Below are positions 1 to 8,304 of a stretch of 39,274 bases of DNA, piece by piece; positions within the stretch are counted from its first letter, which is position 1; every line of letters begins with the position of its first letter. Location of the stretch: NCBI GenBank assembly GCA_033762315.1, contig JANRLS010000249.1, positions 1 to 39,274 on the forward strand, read 5' to 3'. Made by a program: the position numbers and the translations under genes. The DNA is from CAYLLN01 sp033762315. Lineage in GTDB: Bacteria; Planctomycetota; Planctomycetia; Pirellulales; Pirellulaceae. The notes beneath the pieces are model-generated. The model saw only the letters and a list, made by a program, of their open reading frames with translations, had not been told where the DNA came from and made no database searches.

Positions 1-47
1 CCGGCGAGAAGTTCGAGCCGATTGGGCAGCGCAAATCGCACTCCTAG
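1..47 (+). CDS. C-terminal end of a gene cut by the window start
   Basis: An open frame enters from the left edge and stops at TAG 45-47, giving a hydrophilic tail GEKFEPIGQRKSHS. Nothing in 15 codons identifies a family. Two hairpins follow within 100 bases, which fits a gene end. It could equally be chance open frame. Confidence 0.3.
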   Translation, partial: GEKFEPIGQRKSHS

Positions 48-84
48 TGCTCCCTCCCGTCTCGTTTACGGAGTTCGGGTGCCA

Positions 85-149
85 CGTCCCACGCTTTCGT
101 GGGCGTGCTGATTTACGGGGAAGCCCGCCCACATGCCGTGCGCGTGGGC
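85..149. repeat. two hairpin-forming inverted repeats in the gap before the DUF4304-like gene
   Basis: CCCACG (88-93), a CTTT loop and CGTGGG (98-103) form a perfect 6-bp stem. GCCCAC (127-132) and GTGGGC (144-149) form a second stem around an 11-nt loop. The two stems share the CCCAC core, so they look like one repeat family. No U-tract follows either stem, so they are not clear intrinsic terminators. Both stand between the presumed end of a plus-strand gene and the 3' end of the minus-strand gene at 222, where a bidirectional stop signal or dispersed palindromic repeat would be expected. Confidence 0.5.
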
Positions 150-221
150 CCCAATTCTTAGGCGAGACGCAGCACTAGGATCGGCGGACGATCGTGATAG
201 TGCATTTGTCTTTCGCTGCCG

Positions 222-1154
222 CTATTGCCTCCGCCGCAACGCTCGCCGGAGTAGTTTGCCATAAACGCCCCGTTGCCAACTGCTGGCATCGACCAATAAA
301 CGTCGCAGCTCGCGAATCGCGCACTTGTCGCGTCCCAAATGCAACGCGAGATCGATGGCGAAGAGTTCGTTCCGCGAATCCCAAGGTTCAACCTTCTTTT
401 GCTCGATTTGACACCCTTGCCGCGACAATAATTCTCGCGGTTCCGCGAATCGTCGGGCCTCGCGGTCAATAATCCGCAAGCACAATTTCGCGTTGCCTTC
501 CATCGCGGCCATTAGTTTGTCGCGACTGTCTCCGTAGGAAAACCAGCGATCGCGGCCTCCGGGGACCAACTGGCCAATTCTCGCTAGCAAACCACAGTCG
601 AGCTGGTGGTAGCTCGCCAAAGGAATCTTTCGCCGAGCGGACAGCGGCTGCAAAAAAGTGTAGTGCAGCCCCAGGTTGATGGTGTATTGGTGCCCGAATC
701 TAGCGGGCTGAAAATCAATCAAGTGAATTTGATTCTCATGCCGTCGAACATAGGTGCCCGCCCGGCCACGAACGAAACCTTCGGGAATTAGCAACCGCTT
801 CATCACCGCGGATCGCACGGACCGAACCACCGATCCTGGCAGGTCCGTTTGTGTGTTGGGAATGACCAATTCCGGTGGCTTGGGAACCGAATAGTGCTTT
901 CGCAGCCAAATCGGCAGATTCGTGACGCTCGCCCGCTCGCGATTCAAGCGATCACAAATCTCCTCTGCCTTGGTTTGTAGCGCGTGTGCATCCATCGCAT
1001 AGCCGTGGACTCGACATGCGTGGACCTTCTTCAGCCCCTTGCCCGATGACTTTGGTTGCCATTGAAAGATCGCGATGGACCAGGTAACAAACTGCGATTG
1101 ATCGAGGGAGGGTAATCGATGGTCGAAGTCCCAAGTCAAAAGCGAAAGCGTCAT
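222..1154 (-). CDS. DUF4304-domain-like protein of unknown function
   Basis: 310 residues from the ATG at 1154; a longer frame reaches 1364 but would run over the divergent ligase gene and adds a low-quality leader. Residues 1-75 (start MTLSLLTWDF) look like a small separate module. The middle (about 110-190) resembles DUF4304: a 'long-helix, GF.R....Y.R' start followed by a strand ending in 'HLIDFQPARFGHQYTINLG', the family's usual 'INLQ.S.W..QF.IN.G' pattern. The C-terminal 100 residues are rich in Arg and Leu and look helical. The function of DUF4304 is not known. The gene is divergent from the ligase, with about 180 bp between them. Confidence 0.7.
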   Translation of the reverse strand: MTLSLLTWDFDHRLPSLDQSQFVTWSIAIFQWQPKSSGKGLKKVHACRVHGYAMDAHALQTKAEEICDRLNRERASVTNLPIWLRKHYSVPKPPELVIPNTQTDLPGSVVRSVRSAVMKRLLIPEGFVRGRAGTYVRRHENQIHLIDFQPARFGHQYTINLGLHYTFLQPLSARRKIPLASYHQLDCGLLARIGQLVPGGRDRWFSYGDSRDKLMAAMEGNAKLCLRIIDREARRFAEPRELLSRQGCQIEQKKVEPWDSRNELFAIDLALHLGRDKCAIRELRRLLVDASSWQRGVYGKLLRRALRRRQ

Positions 1155-1336
1155 CGTCGCACCTACTGCCTTACAGGTTCTCTCAGCACTTGCAAATTGA
1201 ACCGGATGTAAACGATAGCGCCACCGCCGATACAGACTTTGAGCGTACAGTATAGATCGCCGAGAGTTCGGTAGCGGGATTGAATCCAACCCCGCGCCGA
1301 GATGACGCCACGCTTCGATTTTGCGAGGAGCCTGCC

Positions 1337-2647
1337 ATGCCCGATCTTGCCGATGGCGAAACAATCGAGATGAAGGGCTCGGCCAAGCTCCCTTATGTGC
1401 TGAAAAACACGGGGGGTGTCTATTCGTGCTCGTGCCCGGCCTGGCGGAATCAATCGGTGGCTATCGAGCGGCGAACTTGCAAGCACTTGAAAAAGCTGCG
1501 CGGCGAGACGGCCGAAGCGGCGCGGATCGGGCAGCCGGCGGTTGTGGCCGCGTCGATGACGGCCGGCGCGGCAACCGTCACTGGCGACCCCGCCGGTCCG
1601 CCGATTCTGCTCGCCGAAACCTGGACGAACGACAGCGACCTTGCCGGCTGGTGGATGAGCGAGAAGCTCGACGGCGTGCGGGCCTATTGGGACGGCCGGC
1701 AATTTTTGTCGCGGCAGGGGAATGTCTATCACGCTCCCGATTGGTTCCTCGCCGGGTTGCCGGCGACGCCCCTCGACGGCGAATTGTGGCTGGCCCGCAA
1801 GGCGTTTCAGCGGACGGTGAGCATCGTCCGGCGGCAGGACAAAAGCGACCATTGGCGAGAGATTTCGTATCTCGTGTTCGATGCCCCCGCGGCCGGCGGC
1901 GGCTTCGAAGAGCGAACCGCGGCCCTGCGCGACAGTCTGGCAAGCCTCGACGTGCCGCACATCCGCCCACTGGAGCACGAGCGGTGCCGAGGCGTCGAGC
2001 ATCTGCGGCGAGAGCTCGCGCGAATCGAGGCGCTCGGCGGCGAGGGGCTGATGCTCCGCCAGCCCGGTTCGCTATACGAGGCGGGGCGCTCGGCGACGCT
2101 CCTCAAGGTGAAAACTTTTCACGACGCGGAGGCCCGCGTGGTCGATCACTCCGCCGGAACAGGACGACACAAGGGGCGGCTGGGGGCGCTCGTCGTCGAG
2201 CTGGCCGATGGGACGCAATTCTCGGTCGGAACCGGGTTCTCGGATGCCGAGCGGCGAAGTCCGCCGCCAGTCGGCACGCTCATCACGTTCCGTTATCAGG
2301 AGTTGTCGGACCGGGGAGTACCGCGATTTCCGTCGTTCGTGCGGGCGGGTGGCCAAGGGGGACAGGCATCGCTGCTGGCGGCGAGCCAGGCCGATCCGCC
2401 GGCGGCGACGAAAACGCCGCGAGTCCAGCCGGCCAGCCCAAGCCGACGCTACTTTGAATTCACGTCCGGCGGTTCCGGCAAATTTTGGGAGATCAGCCAA
2501 GATGGTGCCTCGGTGACGGTGCGGTTCGGAAAAATCGGTGCCGACGGACAATCGCAAACCAAATCGTTCCCCGATATCGCTGCCGCGACGCGCCACGCGG
2601 AGAAGCTGATCGCTGAAAAGGCGGCTAAGGGATACGCGGAAAAATAG
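1337..2647 (+). CDS. ATP-dependent DNA ligase with SWIM zinc finger and WGR domain
   Basis: 436 residues. The start ATG 1337 follows a GAGGAG ribosome site; an upstream in-frame ATG at 1280 lacks one. Three modules are visible. Residues 31-50 hold a SWIM-type CxC...CxH (C31, C33, C48, H50), a nucleic-acid or protein-binding zinc finger. Residues 90-345 are a small ATP-dependent ligase: nucleotidyl motif SEKLDGVRAYWDG with catalytic Lys110, GELWLARK, YLVFDAP (motif III), GEGLMLRQP (motif IV) and LLKVKTF (motif V), then an OB-like segment ending FRYQELSDRGVPRFPSF. Residues 369-436 form a WGR domain (FWEISQDG...VRFGKIG), the module of PARP and molybdate-associated proteins. By family it seals DNA nicks using ATP, and the flanking modules would guide it to damaged DNA. 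A short proline/alanine linker precedes WGR. No Ku or LigD-type partner is nearby. Confidence 0.9.
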   Translation: MPDLADGETIEMKGSAKLPYVLKNTGGVYSCSCPAWRNQSVAIERRTCKHLKKLRGETAEAARIGQPAVVAASMTAGAATVTGDPAGPPILLAETWTNDSDLAGWWMSEKLDGVRAYWDGRQFLSRQGNVYHAPDWFLAGLPATPLDGELWLARKAFQRTVSIVRRQDKSDHWREISYLVFDAPAAGGGFEERTAALRDSLASLDVPHIRPLEHERCRGVEHLRRELARIEALGGEGLMLRQPGSLYEAGRSATLLKVKTFHDAEARVVDHSAGTGRHKGRLGALVVELADGTQFSVGTGFSDAERRSPPPVGTLITFRYQELSDRGVPRFPSFVRAGGQGGQASLLAASQADPPAATKTPRVQPASPSRRYFEFTSGGSGKFWEISQDGASVTVRFGKIGADGQSQTKSFPDIAAATRHAEKLIAEKAAKGYAEK

Positions 2648-2705
2648 CGGGAATTGTGCTTAGTGCCCTGCTGCCGGAACGAATCGCCCGGTGTATTCTC
2701 TGTCC

Positions 2706-3728
2706 ATGCAAGCACTTCGCCTGGAATCGCCCCGTCATTTTGCCCCGCACGATTTGCCCGAGCCGGCCGAGCCCGGACCGGGGGAGGCGATCGTGCGAGT
2801 TCACAACGTCGGCATCTGCGGGACGGATGTCAGCGCCTATCTCGGCAAGATGCCGTTCGTGACGTACCCATGTATTCTGGGGCACGAACTGGGAGTGGAG
2901 GTGGTGGCGGTCGGCAGCGGGGTGAGCAACGTTCGCCCCGGCGACCGCTGTTCGGTCGAGCCCTATCTCAACGACCCGACGAGCTACGCCAGCCGTCGCG
3001 GCCGGCCGAATTGCTGCGAAAGGCTGCAAGTTCTGGGGGTTCACACGGATGGCGGCATGCGACCCTATTTTGCCGTGCCGGCCCGCAAGCTGCATCCGGC
3101 GGCAGGGCTGGCTTTTGAGCAATTAGCGCTGGTCGAGACTCTGGCGATTGGCTGCCACGCGGTAGATCGCAGCGGCCTGGCGGGGGACGAATCTTGCCTG
3201 GTGATTGGTGCGGGGCCGATTGGCCTCGCCACGCTCGAATTCGTGCGGCTGACGGGGGCGAAAACGATCGTTGTTGATGTCAACAGCCAGCGGCTCGACT
3301 TCTGCCGCCGGTCCCTCGGAATCGCCCACACGCTGCAGCCCTCGGACAATCTCGACGGGCAACTGCGCGACCTATGCGACGGCCATTTGCCTGACGTGGT
3401 CATCGACGCGACCGGCAATCCCGGCTCGATGTCGGCCGCGTTTGGCCTGATTGCCCAGGGTGGCCGGCTGGTTTTCGTTGGGCTGACCGCCGAGGAAGTT
3501 CGCTTCAGGCACCCAACGTTTCACCGCCCTGAAGGGACCCTGCTTTGCTCGCGCAACGCCCTGCCTGGCGATTTCTCGCGAATTATCGACCTGATCGGCA
3601 CAGGTCAAATCGATACCGGACCGTGGATCACTCATCGCACGCCGCTGGCCGATTTGCCTGCCGCCTTTCCTAGCTATTTGCGGCCAGAAACGGGCGTTGT
3701 GAAGGCGGTGGTCGAGGTTTCCTCGTGA
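2706..3728 (+). CDS. zinc-type medium-chain alcohol/polyol dehydrogenase
   Basis: 340 residues from ATG 2706 (a GTG five codons earlier is possible). This is the MDR superfamily, closest in pattern to L-galactonate/L-gulonate- or sorbitol-type dehydrogenases. The catalytic zinc site is present: C38 in GICGTD, H60-E61 in GHE and E144. The Rossmann motif is VIGAGPIGLA (167-176) and an Asp at the end of the next strand (VVDVN) indicates NAD rather than NADP. The structural-zinc loop is odd. The family usually has four Cys ahead of and within RRGRPNCC, but here only C103 and C104 remain and the upstream positions read YLNDPTSYAS. The enzyme probably folds without the second zinc. It oxidises a sugar alcohol or aldonate, substrate unknown. 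It lies 58 bp after the ligase on the same strand. Confidence 0.88.
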   Translation: MQALRLESPRHFAPHDLPEPAEPGPGEAIVRVHNVGICGTDVSAYLGKMPFVTYPCILGHELGVEVVAVGSGVSNVRPGDRCSVEPYLNDPTSYASRRGRPNCCERLQVLGVHTDGGMRPYFAVPARKLHPAAGLAFEQLALVETLAIGCHAVDRSGLAGDESCLVIGAGPIGLATLEFVRLTGAKTIVVDVNSQRLDFCRRSLGIAHTLQPSDNLDGQLRDLCDGHLPDVVIDATGNPGSMSAAFGLIAQGGRLVFVGLTAEEVRFRHPTFHRPEGTLLCSRNALPGDFSRIIDLIGTGQIDTGPWITHRTPLADLPAAFPSYLRPETGVVKAVVEVSS

Positions 3729-3784
3729 CCTAGGTGGGGTAGGCGTCCCGCCTGCCGAGTCGTCTCCCCTCTGCGACCCATGCC

Positions 3785-6073
3785 ATGTTCATGCGACATG
3801 CTCTCTCGATTTTCTTCGCCGGATTGGCTCTCGCCGCTTCCGCTATCGCTGCCGAACCGCCGATTTCCGCGCCTCCACCAGTTCTCGACGTCGATCTGCT
3901 CGTGGTCGGCGGCGGCGAGGCAGGCGTTTCCGCGGCGATTCAAGCCGCGCGGCTGGGCGTGAAACGGATTGTCCTGGTAAACGACATCGACTGGCTCGGC
4001 GGCCAATTCAGTGCCGAGGGGGTCGGCGCGATCGACGAGTGGACGACGTATCGCGGTAAGCGGACCGAATTTGCGCGGAGTGGCATGTTTGCGGAGATGG
4101 TGGAACTGATCCGCCGGTACAACGCCCAAACGCATGGCCTGGCCCGACCTGGCAACGGCTTTTGCGCCGCCGAGACCATCGAACCGGCCGCCGCGGCGAA
4201 ATTGTTCGAGGAGTGGATCGCCCCGTATGCCGAGCGTGGGACCGGGCAGATTCAGATTCGGCGGCATTACTATCCGCTGCGGGTGATGACGAGCGAGCGG
4301 CGCGTCACGGGGGTCGAGTTTGCGCCCACCCGCGATGACAGGTCCAACCTGCGAATCACGGCCCGGCAGACGATCGATGCTTCCGACTGGGGGGACGTGA
4401 TTCGCCTCTCCGGCGCGAAGTGGTCGGCCGGACCCGATCTCAAGGCCCGCTTCGGCGAGCCCAACGCTCCCGCGGGTCCACTGGGAGACGACCAGAACGA
4501 GATGAACCCGATCAGCTATTGCCTCGTGCTGCGAGCCGCGAAATCGGCCGCGCCCATTCCGCCGCCTGCCGGGTACGACGAGCGAACGTTCTTCGGCACG
4601 TCAGCAGTGACGGCGGCGGAGTTCAAAATGGTGAGCTGGCCGCCGAAATCGCAGCAGATGAATGTTTCTCCGTTCGTGGATACCGCGTATCCCGAGGGAA
4701 TCTATTCGCCCCACGTCAATATTTATGCCCATCGCCGCCTGGTGGACGCCCGGCACAATCGCACGCTCGCACCCGAAAGCGAGACGATCCTCGTCAACTG
4801 GCCAACGCAGGACTATCCGCTGTACGACTTCCCCTCCGTGGTTGCCGAGGCGCTCGAAAAGACCGAGCCTGGCGCGTCGCGAAAGAATGTCGTCGCCATG
4901 ACGCGCGAGCAGCGGCAAATCGTTTTCGACGATGCCAAGCGCCACGCCCTCGGGATGCTGCACCACCTGCAAACGACCGTCGCCGAGCGGACAAAGGATC
5001 AGCCCGTCACGTTCCGCCTAATGGAGCTAGCCGCCGATTTTGGCACCCCCGACCGTCTGCCGCCGAAGCCTTACATTCGCGAAGGGCTGCGGCTCGAATC
5101 GCTCTACATGCTACGTGAGGGGGATATCCGCATGCGCGCCGCCGAGCCGGGCTGGGCCCGCCACATGCCGGGCGATAGCGTGTTTGGCTTTCAATTCAAC
5201 ATTGATTTTCATCCGACGCGGCGAGTGTTTTTGGGAGACGACAAGAGCGGCCCGTGGGTCAATGTCCATACGGAGAATCGCAATTGGTCCACCCACACCG
5301 ACCGAGCTTGCTTCGCGCTGCGGAGCCTGGTGCCGGTCGAAATGGATGGCCTCGTCGGCACGTCGAAGAACATTGGCGTGTCGAGCATCGTCAGCTCGGC
5401 CGTTCGCCTGCATGGACAGATGATGCTTTGCGGCCAGGCGGCCGGCGTGGTTGCGGCCGAGTGCCTCGCGCAAGGGTGCGAGCCGCGCGACATCGCCCGT
5501 TCGCCGGCCCGAGTGCGGCGCGTGCAGCGGGCATTGGTCGGCGGCTATCCCGGCGTGCTGCTGTGGCCTTATCAAGACCTGTCGCCCGGCGATGTCTGGT
5601 TCGAGGCCGCGAATCTGCTGGCGGTCGAGGGGATTTATCGGGTGGAGGATGATGTCGATTTCTCTCCCTGGAAGACGGTCACGCGGCAGGAAGGGGCAAC
5701 AGCTATTGCTCGCGCCTATCGCTGGCAACAAGCGGCCGACCTTGCTCGCGCTGATGCCTGGCTGGCGGAGGTTCAAGAGCCTGCCGGCGAGGCGACGTGG
5801 AAGTTTTTGCACGATGGGATTCAAGCCTTGGGATTCAATCCGAGCCGCGCGTTGCTCGCCAAGGGAACCTCGCCGCTCGCGCGCGGCGAGCTCGCGCGGC
5901 ATTTGTGGGCCGCCATTCGCGACCGGGAAGGCTGGTCCCCCGACAGCGACAAGCTGCTCGCGCCAGGCAACGATTTCGATGGCGATGGCATCGCCGATTT
6001 GGACGACGCGCTGCCGCTCGACCGCGACAACAACAACCTGCCCGACCGACTCGAATCGCCCGCTGGCGGCTAA
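3785..6073 (+). CDS. secreted FAD-dependent oxidoreductase (FAD_oxidored family)
   Basis: 762 residues. A signal peptide occupies about 1-23 (hydrophobic FFAGLALAASAIA, then AEP). The dinucleotide-binding motif LLVVGGGEAGVSAAIQAARLG follows at about 38-58, then WLGGQFSAEGVGA, the flavin-contacting turn seen in PF12831 proteins. The C-terminal half carries the usual planctomycete pattern for this family, including SSAVRLHGQMMLCGQAAG near the end of the FAD domain. The last 40 residues contain DFDGDGIADLDDALPLDRDN, which resembles calcium-binding thrombospondin-3/dockerin loops. The substrate is not known; these exported flavoproteins are often found with polysaccharide-degrading genes. Its stop overlaps the convergent stop of the aldo/keto reductase by 4 nt. 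Confidence 0.87.
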   Translation: MFMRHALSIFFAGLALAASAIAAEPPISAPPPVLDVDLLVVGGGEAGVSAAIQAARLGVKRIVLVNDIDWLGGQFSAEGVGAIDEWTTYRGKRTEFARSGMFAEMVELIRRYNAQTHGLARPGNGFCAAETIEPAAAAKLFEEWIAPYAERGTGQIQIRRHYYPLRVMTSERRVTGVEFAPTRDDRSNLRITARQTIDASDWGDVIRLSGAKWSAGPDLKARFGEPNAPAGPLGDDQNEMNPISYCLVLRAAKSAAPIPPPAGYDERTFFGTSAVTAAEFKMVSWPPKSQQMNVSPFVDTAYPEGIYSPHVNIYAHRRLVDARHNRTLAPESETILVNWPTQDYPLYDFPSVVAEALEKTEPGASRKNVVAMTREQRQIVFDDAKRHALGMLHHLQTTVAERTKDQPVTFRLMELAADFGTPDRLPPKPYIREGLRLESLYMLREGDIRMRAAEPGWARHMPGDSVFGFQFNIDFHPTRRVFLGDDKSGPWVNVHTENRNWSTHTDRACFALRSLVPVEMDGLVGTSKNIGVSSIVSSAVRLHGQMMLCGQAAGVVAAECLAQGCEPRDIARSPARVRRVQRALVGGYPGVLLWPYQDLSPGDVWFEAANLLAVEGIYRVEDDVDFSPWKTVTRQEGATAIARAYRWQQAADLARADAWLAEVQEPAGEATWKFLHDGIQALGFNPSRALLAKGTSPLARGELARHLWAAIRDREGWSPDSDKLLAPGNDFDGDGIADLDDALPLDRDNNNLPDRLESPAGG

Positions 6074-7041
6074 ACGGCCGCGCGGGAAATCGGCCGGCCG
6101 CGGCGGACGAGGGCCAGGTCGATCCGCCCGATCTGCTCGGGCGTCAGTCGCCAGCCGAGCGCGCCGGCCGTTTCCTCGATCTGGTCGGCGCGCTTCGCAC
6201 CACACAGCGCGACAGTAATGCCCGGTTGCTGGATCGTCCAGTTGATCACGACCTGCGCCACGGTATGGCCGAGCTCGGCCGCCAAGGCTCGCAATTCATC
6301 GAGAAAGTCCTGGTTCTTCTGCCACTGTTCCCCCTGAAACATCGGATACTTCGCCCGCCCATCGCCGGGACGAAACACATGGTCGCGCGGCAGCTTGCCC
6401 GCGAGCAACCCCTTGAGCAGCGGCCAATAGACGCACACCGCAATTCCCCGGTCGCGACACCACGGCAAGGTGTCGCGCTCAATGTCGCGCTGCAGCATGT
6501 TGTAGGCCGGCTGATAGGCGGTGATTGGGCAAGCCGTCTCGAACTCCGCCAGCTGCGCCAGCGTGAAATTCGACACACCGATCGCCCGCGCTTTGCCTTC
6601 GTCCATCAACCGCCGCAGTTCGCCCGCCGATTCGGCCACCGGTACCTTGGGATCAGGGGCATGCAGATAGAGCAACTCGACCCGGTCGGTCCCCAGCCGA
6701 CGCAGGCTCTCTTCGCACTGGCGGCGGAGCGTGGCGGGCCGGGCATCGAAAGCCCGCTGGCCGCTCGCATCCCAATGGATGCCCCCTTTGGTAGCGAGGA
6801 CTACTTCGTCGCGCCGCTCTCCCCAAGCGCGGCCGATCAGCCGCTCGCTTTCGCCTTGCGGGCCATAAATGTAGGCCGTATCCCAAAAGTTGATCCCCAG
6901 GTCGAGTGCGGCGGCGAGCGTCGCCAGGCTATCGGCATCGTTTACGTCGAGGCTCGTCATGCCGGCGATGGGCCAGCAGCCGAGCGCCACCGGCGAGACC
7001 AGCAAGCCCGTGGTTCCTAGCGGGCGCAGTTCCGTAGCCAT
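6070..7041 (-). CDS. aldo/keto reductase
   Basis: 323 residues, starting at ATG 7041 (MATELRPLGTTGLLVSPVAL, the usual family opening); the longer frame to 7530 runs antisense to the thiolase and is not coding. The catalytic tetrad is complete: D54 and Y59 in FWDTAYIYG, K85 in LATKGG and H127 in LLYLHAPD. The NADPH-binding C-terminal part shows VINWTIQQPGITVALCGAK, the AKR phosphate-binding region. It is a soluble (alpha/beta)8-barrel oxidoreductase of the YajO/PdxI-like broad-specificity class, substrate unknown. It is divergent from the thiolase, with about 80 bp between starts, so the two may share a promoter region. Confidence 0.93.
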   Translation of the reverse strand: MATELRPLGTTGLLVSPVALGCWPIAGMTSLDVNDADSLATLAAALDLGINFWDTAYIYGPQGESERLIGRAWGERRDEVVLATKGGIHWDASGQRAFDARPATLRRQCEESLRRLGTDRVELLYLHAPDPKVPVAESAGELRRLMDEGKARAIGVSNFTLAQLAEFETACPITAYQPAYNMLQRDIERDTLPWCRDRGIAVCVYWPLLKGLLAGKLPRDHVFRPGDGRAKYPMFQGEQWQKNQDFLDELRALAAELGHTVAQVVINWTIQQPGITVALCGAKRADQIEETAGALGWRLTPEQIGRIDLALVRRGRPISRAAV

Positions 7042-7122
7042 GCGAGCGTTGACTCCCCAAGCGAAGCGAATGACTAGAATTGTAGCGTGAACGCCCGTCC
7101 TAGAGTTTGTGGAGCCTCTCTC

Positions 7123-8304
7123 ATGCCATCCTCCTACATCATCGCCGCGCGGCGCACCCCGATCGGCAAGCTGCTTGGTTCGCTCTCTTCGATCCCCGCG
7201 CCAAAGTTGGCGGCGTTCGCCATGCGGGCCGCGCTGGCCGATTGCGGTTTGCCGCCCGAGCAAGTGGACGAGGTGATTCTGGGGCATGTCCTCGCGGCGG
7301 GAGTTGGCCAAGCGCCGGCCCGGCAGGCGATGCTGGCGGCGGGAATTCCGCCGGCAGCCAGCGCGCTTGCGATCAACAAAGTGTGCGGCAGCGGACTGAA
7401 AGCGGTGATGCTCGCCGACCAGGCGATTCGCGCCGGCGACGCGCGGCTCGTCGTAGCCGGTGGCATGGAGAGCATGAGCCAAGCGCCGTATCTTTTGGCG
7501 GGGGGCCGCGGCGGCTGGAAGTTCGGCCATCAGCAGCTCGTCGATTCGCTGCTACACGACGGCTTGTGGTGTGCCAGCGAGAACACCGGCATGGTGTCGC
7601 TGGCCGACGCCACCGCCACCCAGTGCCAGATCAGCCGCGAAGATCAAGATGCGTACGCCGTGGCGAGCCACTCGCGAGCGACCGCCGCCCAAGGTGCCGG
7701 CAAATTCCGCGGCGAGATCGTCCCGGTTGCGGTGCGGTCGGGAAAGACGGAGATTCTCGTCGAACAAGACGAAGGGCCTCGGGCGGGCTGCACGCTGGCC
7801 GACCTGGCGAAGCTGCGCCCCGCCGCCTCGGCCACGGGGACCGCTACCGCCGGCAATGCCTCGCAAATTAGCGATGGAGCGGCGGTGCTCGTCGTCGCGA
7901 CCGAGCCAATTGCCCGCGAAGTGCCGTCGCCGATCAAGGCCCGTATCATGGCGACGGCGACGAGCGATCTCGCGCCGAAAGACCTTTTCATTGCCCCCAT
8001 CAGCGCCATTCAAAAGGTGCTTACCAAAGCGGGACTCAGCGTCAGCGAGATAGATCTGTTCGAGCTGAACGAAGCCTTCGCCGCCCAGGCACTGGCTTGT
8101 GCCCGGCCACTCGCCATCAACCACGAGCAGCTCAACGTGCATGGTGGGGCGATCGCGCTCGGGCATCCCATCGGCGCGAGCGGCGCGCGGGTGCTGGTGA
8201 CGCTGCTGCACGCGCTGGCGGATCGCGGCTTGCGCCGTGGATTGGCGGCGCTCTGCCTGGGTGGTGGAGGCGCGGTGGCGATGATCGTCGAGCGTGCTAC
8301 GTAG
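7123..8304 (+). CDS. acetyl-CoA C-acetyltransferase (thiolase)
   Basis: 393 residues, the normal thiolase length; ATG 7123 has GGAG about 9 nt upstream. Catalytic residues are all present: nucleophile C88 in NKVCGSGLKAV, the NEAFA motif, H348 in GGAIALGHPIGASGAR and C378 in CLGGGGAV. The family either condenses two acetyl-CoA to acetoacetyl-CoA or cleaves 3-ketoacyl-CoA. The short substrate loop and overall pattern favour the biosynthetic type (AtoB/PhaA-like), but no mevalonate, PHB or beta-oxidation genes are adjacent. The 3' end overlaps the convergent ftr gene by 8 nt. Confidence 0.94.
   Translation: MPSSYIIAARRTPIGKLLGSLSSIPAPKLAAFAMRAALADCGLPPEQVDEVILGHVLAAGVGQAPARQAMLAAGIPPAASALAINKVCGSGLKAVMLADQAIRAGDARLVVAGGMESMSQAPYLLAGGRGGWKFGHQQLVDSLLHDGLWCASENTGMVSLADATATQCQISREDQDAYAVASHSRATAAQGAGKFRGEIVPVAVRSGKTEILVEQDEGPRAGCTLADLAKLRPAASATGTATAGNASQISDGAAVLVVATEPIAREVPSPIKARIMATATSDLAPKDLFIAPISAIQKVLTKAGLSVSEIDLFELNEAFAAQALACARPLAINHEQLNVHGGAIALGHPIGASGARVLVTLLHALADRGLRRGLAALCLGGGGAVAMIVERAT

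Noticed and set aside
5797..7020. Plus-strand frame of 407 codons
   Set aside because: It is antisense to the aldo/keto reductase with its intact catalytic tetrad, and shows no domain.
7042..7530. N-terminal extension of the aldo/keto reductase frame
   Set aside because: It overlaps the thiolase start on the other strand; the family opening MATELRPLGTTG marks the true start at 7041.
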